64,000 nucleotides of DNA from Streptomyces lichenis (lineage in GTDB: Bacteria > Actinomycetota > Actinomycetes > Streptomycetales > Streptomycetaceae): positions 62,001 through 126,000 of the forward strand of contig NZ_JALPTH010000012.1 of NCBI RefSeq assembly GCF_023218175.1, in the 5' to 3' direction. Positions within the stretch are counted from its first letter, which is position 1. Each line of letters opens with the position of its first letter. Below are positions 43,950 to 51,806 of this stretch, piece after piece. The translations under genes and the position numbers were made by a program. The notes beneath the pieces were generated by a model. It did no database searches and was not told the origin of the DNA. It saw only the letters and a program-made list of their open reading frames with translations.

Positions 43950-43980
43950 GGACAATCGCCCTACCACCCGGTAATTGTTC
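43950..43980. promoter_or_regulatory. Imperfect palindrome between lrp-type and PLP-enzyme genes
   Basis: GGACAAT (43950-43956) and ATTGTTC (43974-43980) form an inverted repeat with one mismatch across the 59-bp divergent promoter region; the right half includes AATTGT. The AT-rich core and spacing fit an Lrp/AsnC binding site. The inference rests on position and symmetry only. Confidence 0.45.
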
Positions 43981-43991
43981 ACAGTGCCGCC

Positions 43992-45245
43992 ATGGATGCC
44001 ACGCCGTACGACGACGCCTCCCCGGCCCCGACCCGGGCGCTGGCCACCGAGGCCGTGCACGCCGGGCGCGAGGACCTCGCCGCCCAGGGTCTGCACGCCG
44101 TGCCGCTCGACCTCTCCACCACCTACCCCTCCGCCGACTCCCGCGCCGAGGCCGCCCGCATCGACGCCTTCGCCGCCACCGGCGCCCGCCCCGACGGGCC
44201 GCCGGTCTACGCCCGGCTGGACAACCCGACCACCGCCCGGTTCGAGACCGCGCTGGCCAGGCTGGAGGGCACCGAGAGCGCGGTGGCCTTCGCCAGCGGC
44301 ATGGCCGCGTTGACCGCCGTACTGCTGGTCCGCGCGAGCAAGGGCCTGCGCCATGTGGTCGCCGTCCGCCCGCTGTACGGGTGCAGCGACCATCTGCTGG
44401 AGGGCGGGCTGCTGGGCACCGAGGTCACCTGGACCGACCCGGCCGGGATCGCCGACGCCATCCGCCCCGACACCGGCCTGGTCATGGTGGAGACGCCCGC
44501 CAACCCGACGCTGGCCGAGACCGACATCCGCGCCGTCGCCCACTCCTGCGGCGAGGTGCCGCTGCTGGTGGACTCCACCTTCGCCACCCCGGTGCTCCAG
44601 CGCCCGGTCGAGCACGGGGCGCGGATCGTGCTGCACAGCGCCACCAAGTACCTCGGCGGCCACGGCGACGTGCTGGGCGGGGTGGTCGCCTGCGACGAGG
44701 AGTTCGCCGCCGATCTGCGCCGCATCCGCTTCGCCACCGGCGGGGTGCTGCACCCGATGGCCGGCTATCTGCTGCTGCGGGGCCTGTCCACCCTGCCGGT
44801 ACGGGTGCGGGCCGCCTCCGCGACCGCCGCCGACCTGGCCCGCCGGCTCTCCGCGGACCCGCGGATCGCCCGCGTCCACTACCCGGAGATCGGCGGCGCC
44901 ATGGTCGCCTTCGAGGTGTACGGGGACCCGCACGAGGTGATCGCCGGGGTGCGGCTGATCACCCCGGCGGTCAGCCTCGGCAGCGTGGACACCCTCATCC
45001 AGCACCCGGCCTCCATCAGCCACCGGATCGTGGACGAGGGCGACCGGCGGGCCGCCGGGGTCAGCGACCGGCTGCTGCGGCTGTCGGTCGGCCTGGAGGA
45101 CGTCGAGGACCTGTGGCGCGACCTCACCGAGGCGCTCAGCCCGCGGCCGGACCACCGGCGGCCGGCTGCCGCAGGGCATGCGGCGGACGCTCCTCCGCAG
45201 GCGGTCGGCGGTCCGCTGCCGGAGGCGTGGACAGCCGGGCGGTGA
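43992..45245 (+). CDS. PLP-dependent Cys/Met-metabolism enzyme (methionine gamma-lyase/cystathionine gamma-synthase family)
   Basis: A 417-aa fold-type I PLP enzyme: VYARLDNPTTARFETALARLEG (Tyr/Arg phosphate-binding), Tyr129 in RPLYGCSDHLL, VDSTFATPVLQRPVEHGA (cofactor Asp) and the Schiff-base Lys219 in LHSATKYLGGHGDVLGG, ending with the SLGSVDTLIQHPASISHR signature. It acts on sulfur amino acids: gamma-lyase or gamma-synthase activity cannot be told apart here. The divergent Lrp regulator supports an amino-acid-responsive catabolic lyase. Its last 110 bp overlap the convergent GNAT-ACT gene. Confidence 0.9.
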   Translation: MDATPYDDASPAPTRALATEAVHAGREDLAAQGLHAVPLDLSTTYPSADSRAEAARIDAFAATGARPDGPPVYARLDNPTTARFETALARLEGTESAVAFASGMAALTAVLLVRASKGLRHVVAVRPLYGCSDHLLEGGLLGTEVTWTDPAGIADAIRPDTGLVMVETPANPTLAETDIRAVAHSCGEVPLLVDSTFATPVLQRPVEHGARIVLHSATKYLGGHGDVLGGVVACDEEFAADLRRIRFATGGVLHPMAGYLLLRGLSTLPVRVRAASATAADLARRLSADPRIARVHYPEIGGAMVAFEVYGDPHEVIAGVRLITPAVSLGSVDTLIQHPASISHRIVDEGDRRAAGVSDRLLRLSVGLEDVEDLWRDLTEALSPRPDHRRPAAAGHAADAPPQAVGGPLPEAWTAGR

Positions 45246-46632
45246 TCACCAGCGTGCCCTCCTCGATCTGGTAGTCCAGCGGCAGGTCGAGGGCACGCAT
45301 CGCCGCCACCATCCCGGTGTTGGACGACTGGGTCACCGCGTACACGCTCTCGCAGCGGGCCTCCCGGGCCAGCGCGACCAGTCGGCCCAGCAGCTCGGAG
45401 CCGACGCCCCGGCGCTGCCAGTCGTCCTCCACCAGCAGCGCCACCTCGGTCTCGTCGCCGTCCCACAGCAGATGCCCGAGGGCGACCAGCCGGCGCGGGC
45501 CGCCGGGCACGTCGGCCGCCTCCACCGCGAGGGTGCGGCCGAAGCGGGGGCTCAGCAGATGGTCCAGATAGCGGCTGGCGTCACCGACCGGGCCGTGGTA
45601 GCGCGCGGCCAGGGTCCGGTCGGAGCACCGGTCGTGCATCGCCCGGGCCGCAACCGCGTCTTTCTGGTCGACCCGGCGCACGGTGATCTCACCGCCGCCC
45701 TCCGGCAGCGTCAGGGTGTCCCGGCCGCGCGGCAGCCGGGGCCCCAGCCGGGCGTCCAGCTCCACCAGCGCCCGCGCCCGGGCGAACTCGGTCGGGGTGA
45801 ACGGCAGATAGGCCCGCTCGATGGTGAGCACCCCGCCCCGCGGATCGCGCAGCCGCATCACCGTGTCGCCGTCCTCCAAGGCGCCCTCCACCGGAGCGCT
45901 CACCCCGGTCGGCCGCCCGGACAGCGACACCGCGGGCAGCGAGTGGATGGTGCAGCGGCCCAGCAGCTGGCGCAGCGCCAGTGGCAGCTCGGCCGCGTCC
46001 AGCGCGGTACGGGTGGCCAGCCCCAGCACCCGGGCGGGGGTGTCCACCAGGTCGTGCGCGTCGGCCCGCTCGGTCCAGGTGTCCCGGCCGCCGGCCGCGC
46101 CCACCGCCCGGGACAGCTCCGCCGCCTGCAGCCCGGCGGGCGCCCGCAGCAGGAACTCGTCCACCGTGCCGTCGGCCAGCGGATGCGTCTGCAGGGTCAG
46201 GATGTCCACGCCCAGCCCGGCGAGCGCCCCGCACAGCGCGGCCAGGCTGCCCGGCTCGTCCCGTACGGTGGTGCGCATCCGCCACAGCACGGTCGCCCGC
46301 CCGGCCACCGCCTCTGTGGCCGCCTCCGGACCGGCCCCGGTATCCAGCAGCGGCGGCGCATGACTGTGGTGCCGCCGCGCCCACCAGGTGTGGAACGCCG
46401 CCGTGGCGACCAGCGCGACCGCCGAGATCCCCAGCAGATACGGGCCGTCCGGCCCGTGCGCCACCATCTTGGCGACCAGGTCCACCACCGCCACGGCGGC
46501 GAACATCGCGGCCAGCTCCACCAGGTCGCGGCGCCAGTGGTGCCGGCGGGCGGAGGCCGCTTTCCCCCGCGGGTCGCTCGTCCGGGTCGCTTCGGTCGTC
46601 GGGTCGGTCGTCACATCGGTCATCTCAGCCAT
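45136..46632 (-). CDS. Two-helix membrane protein with ACT and GNAT acetyltransferase domains
   Basis: A 498-aa protein: two N-terminal hydrophobic helices (LVELAAMFAAVAVVDLVAKM and YLLGISAVALVATAAFHTWW), an ACT-like regulatory domain (LWRMRTTVRDEPGSLAALCG, GLGVDILTLQTHPLADGTV), a linker region and a C-terminal GNAT domain (EVALLVEDDWQRRGVGSELL, acetyl-CoA loop RRGVGS; AREARCESVYAVTQSSNTGM). ACT-GNAT fusions may acetylate proteins in response to amino acids; target unknown. It starts at 46632, or at an ATG three codons later. Its 3' end overlaps the PLP-enzyme gene on the opposite strand by 110 bp. Confidence 0.84.
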   Translation of the reverse strand: MAEMTDVTTDPTTEATRTSDPRGKAASARRHHWRRDLVELAAMFAAVAVVDLVAKMVAHGPDGPYLLGISAVALVATAAFHTWWARRHHSHAPPLLDTGAGPEAATEAVAGRATVLWRMRTTVRDEPGSLAALCGALAGLGVDILTLQTHPLADGTVDEFLLRAPAGLQAAELSRAVGAAGGRDTWTERADAHDLVDTPARVLGLATRTALDAAELPLALRQLLGRCTIHSLPAVSLSGRPTGVSAPVEGALEDGDTVMRLRDPRGGVLTIERAYLPFTPTEFARARALVELDARLGPRLPRGRDTLTLPEGGGEITVRRVDQKDAVAARAMHDRCSDRTLAARYHGPVGDASRYLDHLLSPRFGRTLAVEAADVPGGPRRLVALGHLLWDGDETEVALLVEDDWQRRGVGSELLGRLVALAREARCESVYAVTQSSNTGMVAAMRALDLPLDYQIEEGTLVITARLSTPPAADRRPPAEERPPHALRQPAAGGPAAG

Positions 46633-46934
46633 GACCTCACTGTGACCCAGCGGTGTTGCGCGATCACAAACGCTCTGTGACTGATCGGTTAAGCGGGGAT
46701 TTGGGTAGGTGATGGCCGGTTTCGGGCGGCGCCGGCGCGATCTGTCCCCGGACCTCGTCCCGCGCCCCTCCCACCCCCCTGAGCTGCGCGAACCGGCCGG
46801 CTGTCAGTGGCGCCCACTACGTTGGAGCCATCCATTCGCGCCTGCTGGCTGCGGCGCTGCCGGATCCGAGGCCCCGCCCTCCCCTGATGCAGGGAGCGCG
46901 GGGCCGCGGTCCGTGACCCCCGACTCCGGCGCCC
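46633..46934. other. Intergenic with terminator near its right end
   Basis: About 300 bp between two minus-strand genes. A TTGCGCGATCACAAACGCTCTGTGACTGATC stretch just upstream of the GNAT-ACT gene is AT-richer and may contain its promoter. The hairpin at 46870-46905 belongs to the upstream hydrolase gene. Confidence 0.4.
46870..46905 (-). terminator. Hairpin downstream of alpha/beta hydrolase gene
   Basis: A 14-bp stem with one mismatch (GGCCCCGCCCTCCC with GGGAGCGCGGGGCC) and an 8-nt loop, 30 bp beyond the hydrolase stop. It probably also separates this gene from the GNAT-ACT gene. Confidence 0.65.
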
Positions 46935-47765
46935 TCAGCGGCTCCCGTCCAGCAGGACCCGGGCCACGAGGGCCGGGTCGTCGTTCATCGGCACATGCCC
47001 GCACCCCGGCAGCCGCACCAGCCGCGCCGCGGGCAGCGCCCGCTTGGCGCGCGGCCCCTGGCGGCGGAGCAGCAGCCGGTCCCGGGTGCCCCAGGCGACG
47101 GTGACCGGAAGGCCGGGCACATCGTCGGTGAACAGCACCCGGCGCCCGGCGGTCAGCGTCGCCCGGAAACCGGTCGCCCGGCGCAGTGCCAGCGTCTCGG
47201 CCACCACCGCCTCGGGCGACCGCCGCCCGGGACGGGCGTAGATGGTGCTGGTCAGCGCCGCCCGCCCGGAAGGGGAGCGGGACAGCCACTCGATGGTCGG
47301 CAGCGGCAGCGCCTCGGCGCCCCGCCGCATGGCGATCAGCGTGCCGAAGGCGTACCGCCGCTCCGCCTCGTTCCAGAAACCGGCCGGCGAGAGCGCCGTC
47401 ACCGAGCGGACCAGCTTCCGCCGCCCCAGCTCCAGGGCGAGCAGCCCGCCCAGCGAGTTTCCGGCCACATGCGGCCGGTCCAGGTCCAGCGCCTCGCACA
47501 GGCCCCCGAGCACCGGTCCGACCGTGGCCAGGTCGTACGCGAACCCCGCAGGCAGCGCGGAGGAGGCGCCGAAGCCGGGCAGATCGACCGCGATCACCTC
47601 GCGCTCGCCCGCCAGGATCTCCAGCACCGGCTGCCACGCCTGCCAGTGGTGCCCTATCCCGTGCAGCAGGAGCAGCGGGGCGCCCGCGCCGAGCCGCTCG
47701 TACTCCACCGACACGGTGCCCGCGCCGCCCGCGGACTCGACACCGAAGGTGACCCGCTCGGCCAT
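46935..47765 (-). CDS. Alpha/beta hydrolase
   Basis: A 276-aa canonical alpha/beta hydrolase: oxyanion-hole motif LLLLHGIGHHWQAW, VIAVDLPGFGASSA, nucleophile Ser104 in VAGNSLGGLLALELG, acid in WGTRDRLLLRR and catalytic His in PGCGHVPMNDDP. There is no signal peptide. It is close to the BPHL/epoxide-hydrolase-like subgroup; the substrate is unknown. It is transcribed away from the GntR gene. Confidence 0.9.
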   Translation of the reverse strand: MAERVTFGVESAGGAGTVSVEYERLGAGAPLLLLHGIGHHWQAWQPVLEILAGEREVIAVDLPGFGASSALPAGFAYDLATVGPVLGGLCEALDLDRPHVAGNSLGGLLALELGRRKLVRSVTALSPAGFWNEAERRYAFGTLIAMRRGAEALPLPTIEWLSRSPSGRAALTSTIYARPGRRSPEAVVAETLALRRATGFRATLTAGRRVLFTDDVPGLPVTVAWGTRDRLLLRRQGPRAKRALPAARLVRLPGCGHVPMNDDPALVARVLLDGSR

Positions 47766-47956
47766 CCGCCGCTCCGTCCCTGCCCTGTCCCGACCCGTCC
47801 GGCCTTAGACGCGATGTCAGCAAGAATTCCGCACCGGCGCCCGCGACGACAAGAGGCGCGCCCGCGCCGCCGGGCCTCCAGGGGGCCTCCAGGGGCGCGA
47901 ACACCTTGTGAACGCTCTGCGACAGAGGGCGATTCCGCTCCGTGACCGTCCGAGGA

Positions 47957-47991
47957 TTGGTCTTGACCAAGGGGGTGCGCCGCCCTATGGT
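47957..47991 (+). promoter_or_regulatory. Sigma-70-type promoter with overlapping dre-like operator
   Basis: -35 TTGACC (47963-47968), 17-bp spacer and -10 TATGGT (47986-47991), upstream of the GntR gene. The -35 is embedded in the perfect palindrome TTGGTC-TT-GACCAA (47957-47970). That closely resembles the TGGTCTAGACCA core recognised by DasR and related GntR/HutC regulators, suggesting repression by the gene's own product or by DasR. Confidence 0.65.
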
Positions 47992-48069
47992 CGCAGAGTT
48001 AGTGCAGGAACCTTTAATAAACAAGGCACGGAAAGCCGCCTCACGGCCGGCGAATTGCGGAGGATCAGG

Positions 48070-48816
48070 GTGGGGACCACGCAGCTGGATTCAGTGCCGG
48101 AGCCGAAGTACTGGCACCTGAAGACCGTCATCGGCGAAGCCCTCGACACCGACTTCTCGGTGGGCGAGATCCTGCCCAACGAACGCGACCTCGCCGCCCG
48201 GTTCGGCGTCGCGCGCGCCACGCTCCGCCAGGCCCTGGAGCAGCTCGAACTGGAAGGCCGCCTCCAGCGCCGCCGCGGCGTCGGCACCACGGTCGCCCCG
48301 CCCCGCGTCGGCGTGGACGTCTCCACCACCCGGCACCGGTGGCCCGGCGCCGCGGACGACAGCTGGCGCCCGGTCGACTGCGGTCTGCCCGAGGTCCCCG
48401 CCGCGGTGGCCCGCCTGCTGGACCTCGACCCCGCCGCCGGCGCGCCCGTGCACATGGTCCGCCGCATCCGGCTGACCCACGGTCAGCCGGTGGCCGCCGA
48501 GCAGCTCTACGTCCCCGCCTCCTCGGTGCCCGCCCTCACCGCCATCGACGCCCCGTCCGGGCCCACCAGGGCCCGCGCCGTGCTGCGCGAACTCCAGCGG
48601 CTCACCCTGGACGGCCAGGACCGCGCCGTCGAACTCGGCTCCGCCCGGGCCGAGGACGCCAAGGAGCTGGACCGGCTGCCCGGCGCCCCGGTGCTGGTCG
48701 TCACCACCCGCTACTTCTCCGCCGGCCGCACCGCCGCCCTCTCCCTGGGCACCTACCGCGCCGACACCTGCCGCCTCACCTTCGGCGACGCCGGAGACCT
48801 CCAGATCGCCTCCTGA
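48070..48816 (+). CDS. GntR/HutC-family transcriptional regulator (DasR-like)
   Basis: A 248-aa protein from the GTG at 48070, which follows GGAGG by 6 nt. N-terminal winged helix: PKYWHLKTVIGEALDTDFSV, ILPNERDLAARFGVARATLR, then QALEQLELEGRLQRRRGVGT. C-terminal UTRA ligand domain: AGAPVHMVRRIRLTHGQPVA, AEQLYVPASSVPAL and SAGRTAALSLGTYRADTCRL. HutC-type members respond to sugar phosphates, amino sugars or other metabolites. It is smaller in its UTRA domain than DasR and no transport genes are adjacent. The dre-like palindrome at 47957-47970 suggests autoregulation. Confidence 0.9.
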   Translation: MGTTQLDSVPEPKYWHLKTVIGEALDTDFSVGEILPNERDLAARFGVARATLRQALEQLELEGRLQRRRGVGTTVAPPRVGVDVSTTRHRWPGAADDSWRPVDCGLPEVPAAVARLLDLDPAAGAPVHMVRRIRLTHGQPVAAEQLYVPASSVPALTAIDAPSGPTRARAVLRELQRLTLDGQDRAVELGSARAEDAKELDRLPGAPVLVVTTRYFSAGRTAALSLGTYRADTCRLTFGDAGDLQIAS

Positions 48817-48829
48817 ACACCGCGGTCAC

Positions 48830-48859
48830 CTCCCGGGAGCTCCCTGGGGCCCCCGGGAG
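48830..48859. terminator. Bidirectional hairpin between GntR and cupin genes
   Basis: CTCCCGGG (48830-48837) pairs with CCCGGGAG (48852-48859) between convergent genes. An internal GGGAGCTCCC palindrome adds alternative folding. Confidence 0.55.
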
Positions 48860-48866
48860 TCCCGCA

Positions 48867-49256
48867 TCACCCCACCGGGTCCGCCTCCACCGCGTACCCC
48901 GGCACGGACGGCCACCGGACGGTCAGCACCACCGACTCCTCCTCGGCGCACCAGGAGTGGCCAACCCCGCGGCCCCAGACCACATAGTCGCCCTGCTCGG
49001 CCAACACCACGTCACGGCCCGGCAGTTCCACCCGGAAGCGCCCGCTGACCAGCACCAGCAGAGCCGTCCGCTCCTCGCCCTCCACCCACCGCGCCCGCCG
49101 CTCACCACGCGGGTGGACACCCCACTTGACCTCCACCGCCTCGCTGTGCCGGGGATCGTCCGCGTCCTTGACATGGCCGAGCAGCCACCCCCGATCCAGC
49201 GCCGCGTCCTTGCCCGCATGGCTCACATACACACCGTCGTCCACGCCGTCGTTCAC
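48867..49256 (-). CDS. Cupin-like protein, 129 aa
   Basis: A single-domain cupin-type beta-barrel: VEVKWGVHPRGERRARWVEG, TALLVLVSGRFRVELPGRDV, then GDYVVWGRGVGHSWCAEEES. It lacks the full metal-binding His set of classical cupins. The GTG at 49256 is 7-8 nt after TAGCGT without a ribosome site (leaderless type); a GTG at 49292 would add 12 residues. Function unknown. Confidence 0.72.
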   Translation of the reverse strand: MNDGVDDGVYVSHAGKDAALDRGWLLGHVKDADDPRHSEAVEVKWGVHPRGERRARWVEGEERTALLVLVSGRFRVELPGRDVVLAEQGDYVVWGRGVGHSWCAEEESVVLTVRWPSVPGYAVEADPVG

Positions 49257-49289
49257 ACGGCCGGACGCTACCAACCGCCCACCAAGCGG

Positions 49290-49420
49290 CACGCCCCGCT
49301 CACCGCCGGGCCGTCACCAGGCCCCGTCCCGCTCACCGCCGGGCCGTCACCAAGCCCCTATCGCGCTCACCGCCGGGCCGTCACCTGGCCCCTGTCCCGC
49401 TCAGCGCCGGGCCGTCACCG
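49290..49420. repeat. Tandem 34-bp repeats grown from the ROK gene 3' end
   Basis: CCGTCACC anchors recur at 49311, 49344, 49378 and 49412 (spacing 33, 34 and 34 bp) within units of the form CCGCTCACCGCCGGGCCGTC... The right-most copy contains the last codons and stop of the ROK gene, so the array seems to have grown outward from that gene's end. Confidence 0.8.
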
Positions 49421-50558
49421 TGCCCTCGACGGCGAACAGCTGCTCCTCGACATGGTCCAGCGCCAGCCGCAGCGCGCCGGTGGCCACCGCCGCCTCACCG
49501 AGCAGCGACAGCGCCACCCGGGGCGGCCGCAGACAGAACCGGGCCAGCTCCTCACGGAGCGGCTGGAGCACCCCGTCCAGTCCGGCCGCCCAGCCACCCA
49601 CCACCACCAGCTCCGGGTCGAGCGCCAGCACCAGCGCCGCCACATCGTGCACCAGCCGCTGGATGAAACGATCCACCGCCGCCCGGGCCCGCTCGTCGCC
49701 CTTGCGGGCCAGCGCGAAGACCTCGGCCACCGCCTGCTCGTCCAGCGGATGCAGCGGCTCGTCCGTGGTCGACAGCAGCCGCTCCGGCGTGACCTCCCGG
49801 CCCAGCAGATGGAGCGCCCCGATCTCGCCCGCCGCCCCGCCGAACCCCCGGTGCAGCCGCCCGCCGATCAGCGAACCGGCCCCCGGACTCAACCCCGCCA
49901 GGACGAACACGATGTCGTCCGAGTCGGTCGCCGCACCCTTCCACTGCTCGGCCACCGCCGCCGCGTTGGCGTCGTTCTCCACCAGCACCGGACAGCGGAA
50001 CGACCGCCTCAGCCGCTCGCCGAGCGCCAGCCCGGTCCAGCCCGGCAGCGCCGTGCTCAACCGGACCGTCCCGTCCCCCTCCACCACCCCGGGCGTGCCG
50101 ACGCCCACCGCCCGCAGATTGCCGCGCGACACACCGGTGCGCCGCAACACGTCCGCCACGACCGCCCGGACCCGCTCCAGCCGCTCGTCCGCCGACGCCG
50201 TCTCGGAGACCGCCCGCGAACCGGCGCCGATGATCCGCCCGTCCAGCCCGGACAGCAGCGCGGCCACCCGGTGCGGACCGATCTCGATGCCCAGCAGATG
50301 CCCGGCCTCCGCCCGGAACCGGAACCGGCGCGCCGGCCGGCCCTGCCGCCTGGTCTCACCTTCCTCCGGAGCCGCCTCCACGACCAGGCCGTTGGCCATC
50401 AGGCCCTCCACCACCCCCTCGATCGTGGGACGCGAGAGTCCGGTGATACGGGTGAGGTCGGTGAGTGTGCGCGCGTCGGCGCCGCGCATCGCATGGAGTA
50501 CCACCGCGGAGTTGATCCGCCGCAGCAGCGACGGGTCTCCGCCGGTCAGCCGCCCCAC
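49401..50558 (-). CDS. ROK-family transcriptional regulator
   Basis: A 385-aa NagC/XylR-type protein: a winged HTH (LTDLTRITGLSRPTIEGVVE) followed by a ROK sugar-kinase-like domain (LLGIEIGPHRVAALLSGLDG, VGVGTPGVVEGDGTV, VLVENDANAAAVAEQW, LSPGAGSLIGGRLHRGFGGAAGEIGALHL). The usual CxCGxxGC zinc motif after GEIGA is absent, which may weaken ligand or DNA response. It presumably regulates sugar genes, none of which are adjacent. Start GTG with GGAGG 6 nt upstream. Confidence 0.9.
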   Translation of the reverse strand: MGRLTGGDPSLLRRINSAVVLHAMRGADARTLTDLTRITGLSRPTIEGVVEGLMANGLVVEAAPEEGETRRQGRPARRFRFRAEAGHLLGIEIGPHRVAALLSGLDGRIIGAGSRAVSETASADERLERVRAVVADVLRRTGVSRGNLRAVGVGTPGVVEGDGTVRLSTALPGWTGLALGERLRRSFRCPVLVENDANAAAVAEQWKGAATDSDDIVFVLAGLSPGAGSLIGGRLHRGFGGAAGEIGALHLLGREVTPERLLSTTDEPLHPLDEQAVAEVFALARKGDERARAAVDRFIQRLVHDVAALVLALDPELVVVGGWAAGLDGVLQPLREELARFCLRPPRVALSLLGEAAVATGALRLALDHVEEQLFAVEGTVTARR

Positions 50559-50744
50559 GTGATTCCTCCCTGGTCGCAGGCCTGTCTGGCCGGATCGTAC
50601 TCAATGGCCGAACCCCCGGCGAGCGCCGGAGCACCGCCCGGTCCACCGAACCGGCGCGCCACCCCGGGAAGCCACCGTCCCGCCCCACCATCCTCCTCGC
50701 CTGACGAAACGCCAGTTGTCAGTGGGCGGCGGTTTACTGGAGTC

Positions 50745-51161
50745 ATGACCACGGCACGGCACCTCGCCACCATCGACCGGCTGCGCGCCCTGCCCTTCCC
50801 CCGCGCACCGGGTCCGGCGGCGGTCGGCGAGGGCGGCGGCCCCGGCTACCACCTGGCCGAGCTGCGCACCACCGAGGAGCGGTACGCGGCGGAGGAGCAG
50901 TACGCGGCGGAGCGGGACGCCCTCGCGGTGCTGCTCGGCGCCCGCTGGGGTGCCCCGCAGGCGTTCAGCCTCTGGTCGCTGCTGGCACGCGCGGCCGAGC
51001 AGGAGGAGATACCGGAGCCCTGGGCCACCCTGAGCCGACGCGTCCCGGACGTGGACCTGTGGCGGGCCGACGACCGGTGGATCGCGATAGGCGTCTGCCG
51101 ATGGTACGAGGACCAGCCCTGCCGCCTCGTCGTGGCCGTCACCACCGTCGACCCGCCCTGA
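50745..51161 (+). CDS. Conserved hypothetical protein, 138 aa
   Basis: A soluble protein starting MTTARHLATIDRLRALPFPR, with a helical middle (ELRTTEERYAAEEQYAAERD) and a C-terminal beta-rich part (DLWRADDRWIAIGVCRWYED, CRLVVAVTTVDPP). I recognise it as a Streptomyces protein without known function. TTGTCA and TTTACT elements lie just upstream, and no ribosome site is seen, consistent with a leaderless mRNA. It converges with mug, 11 bp apart. Confidence 0.7.
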   Translation: MTTARHLATIDRLRALPFPRAPGPAAVGEGGGPGYHLAELRTTEERYAAEEQYAAERDALAVLLGARWGAPQAFSLWSLLARAAEQEEIPEPWATLSRRVPDVDLWRADDRWIAIGVCRWYEDQPCRLVVAVTTVDPP

Positions 51162-51172
51162 CCGCTACCCCT

Positions 51173-51733
51173 CTACCCCTCTCCCTCCCCGTCCCGAGCC
51201 GCGGCGCGCAGCCGGGCGAACTCCTCCGCCATCGTCGCCACCGACCAGTGCGCGTTGAGCCCGCTGGGGTTCGGCAGCACCCAGATCCGGGTGTCGCCTA
51301 TGGTGCGCTGCTGCGGGCCGACCACCGCGGCCCGCTCATGGAAGGCGGTGCGGTACGCGGTCACCCCCGCGACCGCCAGCCAGCGGGGCCGCAGCCGCTC
51401 CACCTTGGCGGCCAGCAGCCGTCCGCCCTCCCGCAGTTCCGCGTCCGACAACTCGTCGGCCCGGGCACTGGCGCGCGCCGCCACATTGGTGATTCCCAGC
51501 CCGTACGCGAGCAGCTCCTGCTGCTCCGACGGCTTCAGCCGGCGCGGGGTGAAGCCGGAGCGGTGCAGCACCGGCCAGAAGCGGTTGCCCGGGCGGGCGA
51601 AGTGATGGCCGGTCGCGGCGGACATCAGCCCGGGGTTGATGCCGCAGAACAACACCGAGAGGCCGTCCGCGAGGACGTCGGGGACCAGACGGTCGCGGGC
51701 GGCCAGCAGCTCTTCAGGGGTCAGTCGTGCCAT
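51173..51733 (-). CDS. mug: G/U mismatch-specific uracil-DNA glycosylase (MUG)
   Basis: A 186-aa MUG/TDG-type glycosylase: VLFCGINPGLMSAATGHHFA (catalytic Asn in GINPG), NRFWPVLHRSGFTPRRLKPS and VLPNPSGLNAHW (the NPSG motif that wedges the DNA). It excises uracil and ethenocytosine from mismatches. ATG at 51733 (MARLTPEELLAARDRLVPD). No ribosome site is evident. Confidence 0.93.
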   Translation of the reverse strand: MARLTPEELLAARDRLVPDVLADGLSVLFCGINPGLMSAATGHHFARPGNRFWPVLHRSGFTPRRLKPSEQQELLAYGLGITNVAARASARADELSDAELREGGRLLAAKVERLRPRWLAVAGVTAYRTAFHERAAVVGPQQRTIGDTRIWVLPNPSGLNAHWSVATMAEEFARLRAAARDGEGEG

Positions 51734-51806
51734 GCGCAGCGCATGCCCCGAAACGGCCGGCCGCACCCGGGCGCGCCGGGAGCGGCCACCGCCCGCGACG
51801 CCCTCG

